A stretch of 64,000 bases of DNA, taken from positions 1 through 64,000 of the forward strand of contig JAINUG010000258.1 in NCBI GenBank assembly GCA_029706075.1, written 5' to 3'. The translations under genes and the position numbers were made by a program. The stretch is from Aldrovandia affinis. Taxonomy: Eukaryota > Chordata > Actinopteri > Notacanthiformes > Halosauridae. Shown piece by piece: positions 53,409-63,502 of this stretch (the stretch's first letter is position 1; each line of letters begins with the position of its first letter). Below the pieces are notes generated by a model. The model did not search any database and was not told the origin of the DNA. It saw only the letters and a program-made list of their open reading frames with translations.

Positions 53409-56170
53409 GGTGCTGGAGTCCCGTATAGGTTGGTTAGTTAGGAGTAATCCGAAAAAGATTAAAAAATAGAAAAGAGTTTTGTATTTAAATCAGTATAAAA
53501 GTGCAGAAAATGCGGGCAGTGAAAACTTGGAGCAGCAGTTACTACAGCGCGCGTCGCGTTCAAAACTCCTCCTCTGTTGTTTGTTAACTTGACCAACTTT
53601 AGAGCCACTTTGTTCGAGCGGGTCCGCTTGTCTCTCCATCTCTCCAGGCACCTGTCACTGCGTGTGTGTGTGTGGACAGGGTGAAACACAGTGGCTGGCT
53701 TGGGGAACAGTCCTTTGGCGCCCTCTGTTGTTGTGAATGAATATTTACGTAAAAAAATGTTGGGGCGCGAATATAAGACGATGCAACTTTTTCAGACTTT
53801 TTTCTAGGAAAAAAACCCTGTCTTATATTCGGGTCAATACGGTAATTTGCAATTTAGTCGTTATTCTGGTTATAGGAGACACTTGAAAAGAATTAATAGT
53901 CGTTTGGAAGAAAGTAATTATATGTTTAGTGGTGGAGACCCAGTAATTCCTGAACCAAGATCTTTAGAGAGGCCTTTACATCTAGAATTAGGAGATGGCT
54001 TTGAAGGACCTACCATATCAGGTACACCTGCACCTCAAATTCAGGTAGTTAGTGATTTTGAAAGGCCTACAACTTCAAAAGACAGAATAGAAATGAGCAA
54101 AACTTTGCAAAAAAAAGTTGCAAAACTTGTAGGAAGAAGTGTACCATATCCGCTAGTGCTCTCCATGATTGAAAGTTTTGAAGAATATGTCAGTGACTTT
54201 CAGTCCAGTCTCAAGGATCAAGTACTAAATCTTGTTTCCGAAGACAATACTTGTAGGTCTTCAGTTAAAGAGTTTTTTGAAAACTTAGAGAATCCTTTCA
54301 GCAGTCTGAATTCAGACAAAAAGTGGAAAAAATACTTCACACAGAAATGGAGAATTGTTCAGCCAGTCGATTTAATTTAGGAGTAAGGCACAACATTGTT
54401 AGAAATTTAAAACAGGAGTCTATGAGCAAGTACCTGTGAATAACAAGTTCGTCTATGTACCCATACTGAAAACTTTGAAGTTCATTTTTAAGAATGCTGA
54501 TGTGTGTAACTATGTGCAATCACAGGCTCAAAGTGACAAGTATGATGATTTCTGCGATGGAGATTATTTTAAAAGCCATCCTTTATTTTCCAGCCATAAG
54601 TTCGCTCTTCAGCTTCAGTTATATTATGACGATTTTGAGAGTGCTAATCCTCTTGGTTCCAAGCACGGAATACATAAAGTTGGCGCTGTTTATTTTGTCC
54701 TTAGGAACCTCCCACCTAAACTGAATATTACTCTAATGAACATTCACCTTATTGCATTGTTTCATTCACAAGATGTGAAAACCTATGGTTTTGATGCAAT
54801 TTTAAAACCTATAGTACATGACTTAAGGATATTAGAGAATGCAGGCATTGAAGTTCCATTTTCTGAGGCACCTGTACGTGGTACTTTGGCACAGATCAGT
54901 GGTGACAATTTAGGTGTGCTTGGCTTCATGGAGTCGTTTAGTGCAAATTATTTTTGCAGATTTTGCCTGATTGGCAAAACCTCATCATAGTCCATTTTCT
55001 CAGAGGATGATGCTGCTTTGACTCTTCGAACAGAAGAGTTGAATGCACTGCATTATGCGCACCTAGACAATCCAGCAGCAACCCATGCTTTTGGTCTTAA
55101 GAGAAACAGTATACTCAACACATTGCTGACAACTTGGTTGTGGATATCATGCATGATATTCTAAAAGAGGTAGGACAATATGAAGTTAAACCTCTTTTTG
55201 AATATTTGGTCAATAATTTTATTTAAAAACAAAGCTTTCTCAATAGAATCTATGCTTTTAACTATGGCTACATGGAGAGGAAAAACAGGCCAACAAAGGT
55301 TAATGTGGACCAGCCAGGAAATGGATTGGGTTGAATGCATCTCAGACCTTATGTTTAATTACAAACATCCCATTGATATTTGGTGACCTTGTTTGTGAAG
55401 GTGACGAACATTGGCATTTACTGTTGTTGTTATTGGATATTATGAATATTGTGTTTTCACCTGCTCTCACAGCGGGTATGACAGTTTATTTAAAGCACCT
55501 CGTAATTGAGCACCATACCCTGTTCAAAAAACTCTATCCCTCAAAGAACCTAAGCATCATTTTATGGTGCATTACCCAAGATGCATATGCAGAATTGGAC
55601 CATTGCTTCATGTCTGAAGCATGAGATTTGAAGGCAAACACAAGTTCTTTAAAGATTGTGTGAAGAATTTTAAGAACCTTACAGTATCTCTTGCCAAGAA
55701 GCACCAATATGCTGTAGCATACCACTGGGAGAGCATGGACTTTAAGCCACTTGAATCTGGTCCTGTCAAATGCCACATTCTAAGATCACAAGAAAACAGT
55801 GAAGTAATCTCTGAAGAACTTAGCATTGATTTACAGGCCACAGTCAGTGTTACAAACTGGGTTAAGTGTTCTGGTGTTGAATGTCATGTGGGCCTTTTTC
55901 TTTGTGTTGATGTTGCAGATACACCAGTCCTTGGCAAGATTGTATCCATTTTATTACAGAAAGGGCAAGTTTTCTTTGTCTTAGTGAAGTATGACACTGT
56001 CTTTCTTTGTCTTAGTGAAGTATGACACTGTCTTTCAAGAACATTTCCATGCATTTTAAGTCAAGGAGCAATCTTCTTGCAAGATTGTCATTTTAGAAAA
56101 GGAGAAGTTATGTTTTTATAAGCCATTTGATGCTCAAGTTTCATACGGGGCTGACCATTACTTTTACATT

Positions 56171-56479
56171 GTCACAGAGGCATGTATCTTTTATTTTTTA
56201 TTATTATTTTATTCTAACCAAACAAACAAAAAGAAAATCTGAAAAAATAAAATAAATACAGGGCCAAGCACCCTTATTGTTAGTTTTTTTAAAAGTATAA
56301 TTATTTTTATTTACTGTATACTTGTTTTTGTCACATGCCATGCCTTGTTTTTGTCACAAGAATGGACTGAGAAGTTGACAGAATAAAATAATTTTGACAT
56401 TAGACATCGGATTCATTATTCTGTACTTTATTTAAGCAATATATCTGATCTACACAGATTTCAAACACTGGTTTTAAAA
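56171..56479. other. 3' region of the CMC-like gene
   Basis: A/T-rich, with AAAATAAAATAAAT (about 56245) and an AATAAAATAATT at 56382 that could serve as polyadenylation signals of the transposase gene. No frame. Confidence 0.4.
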
Positions 56480-56748
56480 ATTAACACCTTACAGGTGTCA
56501 TGATTTAACATTTAGTGAATGACTTTTAACACTTTGTAAGTGTAGAAATTTAACACTTAGAAAATAAATATGAACCCTTAATATTGACAAGTAATCACTG
56601 TGAGTGTTCAGTTTTGACACCCATAGGTTCAAAATCAAACTCTCTCATAGTGTTAAAACACTTTTTTGGTGAGTCCCACATGTACACCCACTCTGTGTTG
56701 ATTTTGACACCCACAGTGTTAAATTTGCTGTTTTGAGATTTGCTGTGT
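56480..56748. repeat. Iterated TTAACACT/GTGTTAAA subterminal repeats
   Basis: Repeated words TTAACACCTTA, TTTAACATTTAG, TTAACACTTTG, TTTAACACTTAG, GTGTTCAGTTTTGACAC, GTGTTAAAACACTTTT, GTGTTGATTTTGACAC and GTGTTAAATTTGCTG within 270 bp, ending TTTGAGATTTGCTGTG. Both orientations occur. This resembles transposase/partner-protein binding sites at a transposon end. Confidence 0.65.
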
Positions 56749-56831
56749 GCCATCTAGGAGTGGGCGCTATACCGGTATGAAAGTGACTACCGGTATTATG
56801 CTGCACCACAATATGGATTTTGCTATACCGT

Positions 56832-59712
56832 TGAAGAATTGTGTATGCTGTCTGTTGTGAAATACATTAACCGTGCCATTTTGACGAGGTCATCTGTATA
56901 GGAATGAGTGAGTTGATTAGACAGTACCAATGCTTTGTCAGCAAACAGTGTCTCTTCTATTCAATGAGCTAATCAGACGCTATCACTTCCTGACTTCCTT
57001 GCTGGTGCTTTGTTAGCAACACAAAGGCTCAAACTGATCATCTGTCCCTATGCATATATTCAGGTGAGAGACTCATTCACTTTAGACTCTTTACCAACTC
57101 GCTGTGGACCGCTGTGTGTAATAAACTTGCATTTCAAGTCAGACTGCTGAGTCTCCTGGTCGTCTCTTCAGAAGAAGCTAACAATTTGGTGCTGTGACCC
57201 GGATGGGACTAACCGTTTGAAAGAAACATTGGTAAGCTCCCATCAAAAATTATTTGGGGATTGCTGTTTTCTGTTGAGAGACCAGTAAGAAGTTAGGAAG
57301 CCTCCGATAGGGAGCCCCTTTGTTAAAGCAATAAGTTCTCTAACAAAGGCAGACTGGTATATTTGGTATCCTCTTGTTAAGTTGTAGTCTTAGCAAGGGA
57401 AGACGTATCCCTCTTGTTTTTGACACAAAGGGACGACCAGTGTTAACCTCCATTTAAGATGGGGAAGCCTCTGTTTGGCGCAGGGAAGGGTGAACCAAAG
57501 AAGGGTGATCCAGGATTCCGACCACTTTGAAAGGGGTCGAGGTACACCGTTGTGGACAGATGAGCAGTTTATTCGGATTGTTGACATTGAACTGGGAAAG
57601 CTGACTAAAAAGGCTCATATGTATTTTCAGGAAAAGTTGCCTGTTCACCCAGAAAAGGTATGGTGTATTGATGAATGTAAAAAAGCGTTAGGATATGCTT
57701 TGCGAAAGAAAGACACAGGGATGACACTTTGTGTTATGAGGCGATATTTTGAAAAAACTAAAATTGATTTAGAATCAGAGAATGAAAAATTGAAAGATGA
57801 GATAATTAAATGCAGACGTGCTACCACATTAGCACAGGGCACTGTTTACCCTTTAGAGAGGTAGCAGGGTATTGTGGCAATATTGGTGACAATATCAGAC
57901 TTGATGCTGATGAGATTGCAATAGCCGTAGCTGTGCCCATAACACTACATAGTAAAACTGAAATAGAGCGAGACCTCCAACAGGGAGGGGCTTCAGCTAT
58001 GCCGCCAATCCATGTAGCATATCTTGATCAGAATGACTCTAAGCCCAAATTCAATAGAAGAGGATTCTCCAAAAGGGGGAATCAGATGCAGAGTACTAGT
58101 AGTGCTTGCCACTACTGTGGTAAGAATGGCCATTGGGTAAGAGTCTGTAGGAAAAAGAAAAATGATATGCAGGGAGGAAGTGGTAGTGAGGAAGAAGAAA
58201 ACCCCCCAAAATCTGAGCTGCCTTTACAATTAACCACTCAGCAAGCTGGCGCACTGATACCAGCTATACAGGCTGCAGTACCGTCTGGCAAATGGGACGG
58301 CTCTTTCCAAATAATACTCATCACAGATGCAGCTGTAAAATGTCAGGGAAGAATGTCCAGCACTGCAAGTTGATTCCCCCTCCTGCAGGGCAGGAAGGGA
58401 CAGAGCAGGGCCAGTGAAGGGAACGGCAGAGAACCGGAGCCCCGAGGAAGAACCAGAGGCTCTAGGCACTGGGGGCCAACCTACGGGGTGAAGACTCAAA
58501 CTATTCACCGGTTCTCCTCCTTACACCACTCCATGAGGGAGAGAACAGGGGAAGGTGGGGGGGGGGAGAGAATCAATTAAAAAATTAAAATAATAATAAT
58601 AACAAAGATATGATGCTGCTGAAGAGATTGTTTTCTGTGTCTGTGGTGTGTGTGTTTCTCCCACAGGTCCAGTGTCCAGTGTGCCTGCCGCAACTGCTGT
58701 TGGATGGGACTGGTGGAAGAAACGCCTCAGTAACCTGCCCCTCGCCAGACAACATCTGGGAAACCGGCTGGCTCTTTGCTACGATCCCTAAGGAGCACCT
58801 CATCGTGGACCATCCTCCTCTCACCCTGAGCTTGTGGATGGTGTTGCTTTACATGGGCTGTCTGCCCCACACAGATGGCAGACCGGAAACACTGATGAGA
58901 TCACCATCATCACCAACATTCCCACGACTAGTGAATATCTCCCAGGCAGCAGGCTTGCCTTGTGACCCAATTAATTGCTATATGTGCAAGGCTGACATTG
59001 TCTGCACAGTATGGCATAGAGCTGATGACAATCAACTAACACCAGTAGCAATGGCTTTTGGCAACGGGACCATAGCTCACTCGAAGAGAACTATGAACAC
59101 TACTTTCAGCTGCTCAATGTCCGCAGGATGTAAGCTGTAAATTCTAAGGGCTGGCCTCCATGATGCAGGAGCTTATCATTGCCAGAAAATTCAGGCCAAA
59201 CTAAAGACTAATAGCAAGCTTCACATCACTTTTGAAATGTATATGCCACAGATTACATGATGCTACAAATGCCAAACACTACAACTTATCGTATGTGTGA
59301 TGAACTGTGACTTTCCTTTTTCTTTGTGATCCTCTCTTATGGGAGGATCAAATGGGGGATTGAAGAATTGTGTATGCTGTCTGTTGTGAAATACATTAAC
59401 CGTGCCATTTTGACGAGGTCATCTGTATAAGAATGAGTGAGTTGATTAGACAGTACCGATGCTTTGTCAGCAAACAGTGTCTCTTCTATTCAATGAGCTA
59501 ATCAGACGCTATCACTTCCTGACTTCCTTGCTGGTGCTTTGTTAGCAACACAAAGGCTCAAACTGATCATCTGTCCCTATGCATATATTCAGGTGAGAGA
59601 CTCATTCACTTTAGACTCTTTACCAACTCGCTGTGGACCGCTGTGTGTAATAAACTTGCATTTCAAGTCAGACTGCTGAGTCTCCTGGTCGTCTCTTCGG
59701 AAGAAGCTAACA
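56832..59712 (+). mobile_element. Young LTR element (endogenous-retrovirus-like), paired 352-bp LTRs
   Basis: LTRs at 56832-57183 and 59361-59712, each 352 bp, starting TGAAGAATTG and ending GAAGCTAACA. I count about three differences between them, so under 1 percent apart: a recent insertion. A 4-bp duplication, CCGT, flanks it (56828-56831, 59713-59716). Each LTR has an AATAAA near its 3' side. A primer-binding-like TGGTGCTGTGACCCGG follows the left LTR (57187) and a purine run precedes the right one. Interior parts: a gag-like region (57475-58373) with a CCHC zinc knuckle (CHYCGKNGHWVRVC), then a part with a signal-peptide-like start (58610-59250). I see no pol. The element is broken and internally shortened; it looks like a defective relic dependent on others. 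Confidence 0.85.
58610..59250 (+). other. Secreted-glycoprotein-like part in the env position of the LTR element
   Basis: It begins with a hydrophobic leader (FSVSVVCVFLPQVQC), many Cys residues and several N-glycosylation sequons (NAS, NIS, NGT, NTT). A DAGAYHC word at about 59158-59180 recalls the DxGxYxC motif of immunoglobulin-fold domains. No retroviral envelope signatures (fusion peptide, CX6CC) were recognised. It may be a captured host-type Ig-like protein rather than an envelope. Part of a fossil; confidence in the Ig reading is low to moderate. Confidence 0.45.
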
Positions 59713-59716
59713 CCGT

Positions 59717-59927
59717 GGATACCTTTATGTATTCATATGGTTTTGTTCAAAATTTTGAGTGATAGTAGTTTGTAGCTACATCTAATTTTTCTTTTAATGT
59801 AACCTCTCTAGGTTCTTACAGAAAAAAGAAGCATGTTAATATGTTGACCTATTTTTTTGAGAGGACGTTGCATGCATTTGTTGTGCGCATGTAGCAACAA
59901 ACAAGCGTGCAGGCAGCTGGGGAGCGT
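59717..59927. other. Short A/T-rich spacer
   Basis: No gene. It continues the locus interrupted by the LTR element; the interrupted site carries an ACCGGTAT word repeated at 56775-56800 that may mark an older hAT end. Confidence 0.3.
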
Positions 59928-60226
59928 GTCTAGGTTCCCACAGCCCTATGTTCCTAAATATGTATACTGTTCCTTGTTCTTAAATATAGACAACTCTCTG
60001 AAACCAAGATGATCACTATTACTGCAGCAATACATCGGGGGGCACGGGTTAAGGGGGGGCAACAACACGTTATGTGCATTAGGGAATGGCCATACCTGTG
60101 CTGTGGGGATGTAGGCCTGAGGGAACATAGGGCTGGGGGAACATAGGGCCTAATTTTGATGGGGGAAACATTTATTAGAAAAAATTCTTAGAAATGGGGG
60201 AACATAGGGCTGTGGGAACATAGGGA
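59928..60226. mobile_element. Inverted-repeat MITE with AACATAGGG motifs
   Basis: Left GGTTCCCACAGCCCTATGTT and right AACATAGGGCTGTGGGAACA are inverted repeats. Extra GGGGGAACATAGGGC copies lie at 60115-60150 near the right end. No target duplication identified and no gene. Confidence 0.55.
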
Positions 60227-60829
60227 TGACCCCAGCAGCTGCAGTTAGCAGGCAGACTACGTACTAATATATATAGCCTATTATAAGTGCAAAAGTGAAC
60301 AATCGAAAATGAGCGAACATGCAGAAAGTGATGTTGCTCAAGAGCAGGATGATGACGAATTGATTAAAAAGAAAGGGGGCTCCTCTGTCGTTTGGAACTG
60401 GTTTGGGTTCAAAATCTCCGACCTCAACCAACAAACAATACTATGCAAGTTGTGTCGACGTGTTGTTTTAGCCAAAGGTGGAAACACCAGCAACCTGTTT
60501 ACCCACCTGAAAACCATGCATGTCCGTGAATATGAGGAATGCACCCGAATGCGTGAAACAGTTAGCCCAGGAGCTCGCCTGAAGACAAGCCAGACTCCCA
60601 CTCAGCAATCAATCAAGTCATAATTCGCTGCCGGTACTCGCTATGACAAGACGAGCAAAAAATGGAAAGACATAACAGGTGCAATAACACATCACATAGC
60701 GAAGGACATGGTACCCATTCAAACTGTGGAGAAAGAGGGTTTCAGAAAGCTGATTCAAACTCTGGACCCAAGATAGGAGATCCCGAGCCGTAAATATTTT
60801 AGCCAAAAATGCTGGTCTTAAAAAGCCTT

Positions 60830-63025
60830 AAAGTCTAAAAATCCAACAATCCGATTTTAAGGCCTAAAAAGGTCTTACATTTTAGTTATTAGGTCTAAAA
60901 AATGAGGTGCTAGGTCTTAAAAGTGAGATTAACTCTCTATTGTATTAAAATGTCTTGATTGTCCTGCAAAGAAATCAGTCCTACCTATTTACACGGAAAT
61001 GAATCAAGCTGGAACCAAACAAATGCCAATTCGCTGCCCCCGGGAGAAATTATTGGCGAATGAAGCTACGTATCGTTCGAGTTGGTTGAACGTAGACAAG
61101 AGCTAGCTAGCTAACTACTCGTGTTTTGTTTTGAGTTTCCTCGCTATGTAATTTAATAAGCCATGGGCAAGTGTAGGTTTAATGAGCTATGGGTAGAGAA
61201 AAGCGCGTTTAGGTCCTGATTAAAAGCAGTGGATGGGAATCAAGACGAAACCCGTTGCACTTTGTGCAAAAAAATATTAAACTCGTAACATTAGGGGTAA
61301 AGTCTCTGGAATCGCATCAAAAAGTCCTCAAAACATGAGACCCAAATAAGAGGTCTGCAACAAACCAGACAACTCTCCTCCATGCTTCCTCCTTCGGGGG
61401 ACGCAGTGCCTGCAGCTCTGCCTCCGGCCTCCCAGCTCCCCGCTACCGCGGCCCAGTCTCCCGGTACCTCTAATCGGCCTCCCGCTACTCAAGGAAGAAT
61501 CGACCTTGCGCTGGGATCCACGCCAACACTGGTGGCAGAAGTGATGTGGATGCTGGAAACCGTAGTTAAACACCAGTCCTATAACAGCAACGAAGGCATT
61601 GAAAGCTTTTTGCCGCATGTTTTCCCGATTCTGACATGAAAACATTTGCGTGTGGTGGTGATAAGACGGCTTATATCACAAAGTTCGGTTTGGCGGAATA
61701 CATAAAGAGGGATCTCGTCGCAAAAGTCAACAACGGACCATTCGTTGTTATGTTTGATGAAAGTTTGAACAAGGCGACCAAGACCAAGCAGCTGGACATA
61801 CATGTTCGTTTCTGGGATGAGGGGAGGTCCAGTCTACGTACCTGGGGTCCCAGTTCATGGGACATGCAACAGCGCAGGACTTGCTGGCGAATGTCAAAGT
61901 AAGTAACGCAAATCAATTATTGTGTTATCTGTTCCATTTGGTAGCTATTTTTTCTATAATGCCATTAGCTGTAGTGTGTCACAGCTAACTTTACATCAGT
62001 GGGCCTATTTTAGGCTAACGTTAACTTAGCCTACTTGTCTCATCTGTGAACATACTAGCTACAGTACATGTTAATTTTCAGCTTCATAGGAATGAGTGTT
62101 TGAGTACATTTGAAATGATTGTTGTTAGCCAATATTGCAATTATCACAGCCATTTGAATATTCTCAGTCACCCTTCCTGTAGCCCTACCCTGACCTCTGG
62201 GCTTTTTGCCAGAAGCTGCTCATCTTGTCCCACGGTCAATGTCTGCCGAGAGAGGCTTTTCGGTGAACAAAGAGGTGGAGACAACCAACATAATGGGGGA
62301 CACTGTTGTTGCTCGGCGGCTTGTGTGCGACTATGTCGCTCTACACGGAGGTGTTACTAAGGTGTGTTAATTTCATCAAGTTTCTTCATTTATGAAAAAA
62401 ACGGTTTATTTAAAACACATGTCACTTCCTTTTCTAGTCAACAGGCACAACGGTAGAGAGTTTTAACTGATATATTAGTTTTAAAAGCAATGCAATGTTT
62501 TATAATACAATTATATGAATTTCCCTGACAGGTGCCACTCACTAAGGAGCTCCTGAAGTCTGTGGAAGCAGCTAGGACCAGGTACCATGACTACCTTACA
62601 GAGGAGAGAAGGAAGAAGAAGTTGGAAGCAAAGGCTCGGAAGAGAAAGGCTGCAGAGGATGACCTCGAGGAGCTGAGAAAGAGAAAGAAAACCATCCTAG
62701 AGGTGTCTCAAGGTCTGGCCAGAGAGGCTGACAAGACAGCAGAAGAGGCAGAGTGACGTTTTTTGTTGTTGGGGACTGGTTCAGTTTTCACAAAGTTTTC
62801 ACAGAAATGCCCCCAAGTAGTTCCTCCCCAGCTTTGTTACATAGTAACAAGTGTCGTGTCTCTTTGTAGACATACTGTAACATTAAGCTGTTATAAGCTT
62901 TTGTGCACTTTGTTCTCTTCACTTTGAAGTGACTTTCTACAGTTAATAAAAATATTAAAATAAATGTACTTTTGAGACTTATTTATTTTATATTAATTAT
63001 CCTTCAGACTTTTTCGTCTGTATGG
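60830..63025 (+). mobile_element. Second hAT element, internally deleted, inside the ZBED-like gene
   Basis: Repeated GGTCTTAAA and GTCTAAAA words at 60815-60930 are like the subterminal motifs of some hAT elements. The gene: MGKCRFNELWVEKSAFRS (61163) with RCTLCKKIL, a Pro/Ala-rich segment (61380-61510), YITKFGLAEYIKRDL and VVMFDESLNKATKTKQLDIH (61660-61820), then a gap; an exon 62214-62360 (LLILSHGQ-like start, SAERGFSVNKEVETTN) and the last exon 62532-62756. This is the pattern of the fish C17orf113/ZMYM6-like hAT family. The catalytic middle is missing. Exact ends are not fixed. Confidence 0.6.
62532..62756 (+). pseudogene. Last exon of the second hAT gene
   Basis: After an acceptor (TTTCCCTGACAG, 62531) the frame VPLTKELLKSVEAARTRYHD is followed by a very basic, coiled-coil-like tail (EERRKKKLEAKARKRKAAED, LEELRKRKKTI) and a stop at 62754. 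Joined to the previous exon (ending GVTK at 62360) it keeps frame, so this terminal part looks intact though the gene is not. Polyadenylation AATAAA follows at 62946. Confidence 0.65.
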
Positions 63026-63284
63026 CAGTGGTACACGCGAAAAAAACAGACCGGTTCATTTTTTTCGTGGATCGGGGGAGGGGGGTGCATGGAGAAAAAA
63101 AACTGAGGCAAGTGCGGAACAGAGGCACACAGACGGAAGTGGTCATTTTTCAAAATAAAACACCCTGCAGACTGCGATTTAAATTAAACGTTAAATTAAA
63201 ACGTTTTTATTATTTCTGTGCGGCCCGGTACCAAATGCCTCACGGACCGGTAGCGGGCCGCGGCCCGGTGGTTGGGGACCACTG
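63026..63284. mobile_element. hAT MITE, Charlie-like
   Basis: Right end GGTTGGGGACCACTG and left end CAGTGGTACACGCG. GGCCCGGTACCAAATGCCTC, ACGGACCGGTAGCGGGCCGC are typical of hAT-Charlie MITEs. Flanks CTGTATGG and ATGTAGGG match at 6 of 8, a decayed duplication. Confidence 0.75.
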
Positions 63285-63502
63285 ATGTAGGGTAAATCGA
63301 AGCACCCTTGCGAATCAAATCAGATTTGTAAAATGTGTAACAGTTGAATGTAAATATATGTATCTATTAGATTTGTAATGTCCAGTGTCCATGTTGTACA
63401 TTACATTGTTGTAATTATAGCAGATTGTGATTCTATTGTGTTGTGATTCTATTGTAATTATTTTTCACCCTATTATTTTGATTTCTTATTTCCAATTTCC
63501 AG
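63285..63502. other. A/T-rich intron-like spacer
   Basis: No frame; GTGATTCTATTGT repeated twice near 63426-63450. It ends in a pyrimidine tract and AG leading into the next ZBED-like exon. Confidence 0.4.

Larger units (their letters stand above)
44080..53560 (-). mobile_element. L2-type LINE with esterase ORF1, near full length, split by a second LINE
   Basis: On the - strand: 5' region from about 53560 (uncertain by about 100 bp), ORF1 with an SGNH esterase (53408-52488), ORF2 endonuclease (52418-51378) and RT (51040-49966), then after the second LINE the ORF2 C-terminal part (45420-44817), and a 3' UTR with CAAATCAAATCAAATCAAG at its end (44080). About 4.9 kb once the inserted LINE is removed. 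ORF1 with esterase is known from fish L2/CR1 elements (for example ZfL2 in zebrafish). Few breaks in the coding part, so it is fairly young. Confidence 0.85.
43472..53842 (-). mobile_element. pogo/Tigger-type transposon with TA duplication, expanded by LINEs
   Basis: Ends CCATATTGACCCGAATATAA (43472) and TTATATTCGGGTCAATACGG (to 53842) are inverted repeats, flanked by TA (43470-43471, 53843-53844). The N-terminal part of a pogo-like transposase lies on the - strand at 43700-44077. About 0.9 kb belongs to pogo; the remaining 9.5 kb is the L2 LINE and its inserts. The insertion sits between the second base of a Cys codon and its third base in the host gene. Confidence 0.9.
43369..56170 (+). pseudogene. 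CMC/CACTA-like transposase gene, split by pogo element
   Basis: After an acceptor (TTTCTCAG, 43361-43368) the frame reads TSVLLIRHLKLSHGLYLGNK and RIVCGQDGC; it is cut at 43471 by the pogo element and resumes at 53845 with NLQFSRYSGYRRHLK. Without the insert and one TA, the C2H2-like finger CGQDGCNLQFSRYSGYRRHL is continuous. Then come QKKVAKLVGRSVPYPLVLSM (54110), DFCDGDYFKSHPLFSSHKF, LQLYYDDFESANPLGSKHGI, QISGDNLGVLGFMESFSANY with FCRFC (54550-54990), VVDIMHDILKEVGQYEV (55145), YGYMERKNRP, and YHWESMDFKPLESGPVK (55720). The DxMHD motif matches the CMC/CACTA type. It has about five frameshifts or stops (for example near 54378 and 54988, and between 55200 and 55620). The C-terminal part ends near 56170. 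No activity expected. Confidence 0.72.
42960..56748 (+). mobile_element. CMC/CACTA-like composite element with two genes and nested inserts
   Basis: Two gene remnants on the + strand (partner piece 42990-43340, transposase from 43369) followed by a right end at about 56480-56748 made of iterated TTAACACT/GTGTTAAA motifs and closing TTTGCTGTG, i.e. CACAGCAAATCTCAAAACAGC read inward. Iterated subterminal motifs and a CAC terminus recall CACTA elements. The transposase keeps a DxMHD motif. The left end was not found and is probably lost or masked. 10.4 kb of the span is the pogo insertion with its own inserts. Confidence 0.5.
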
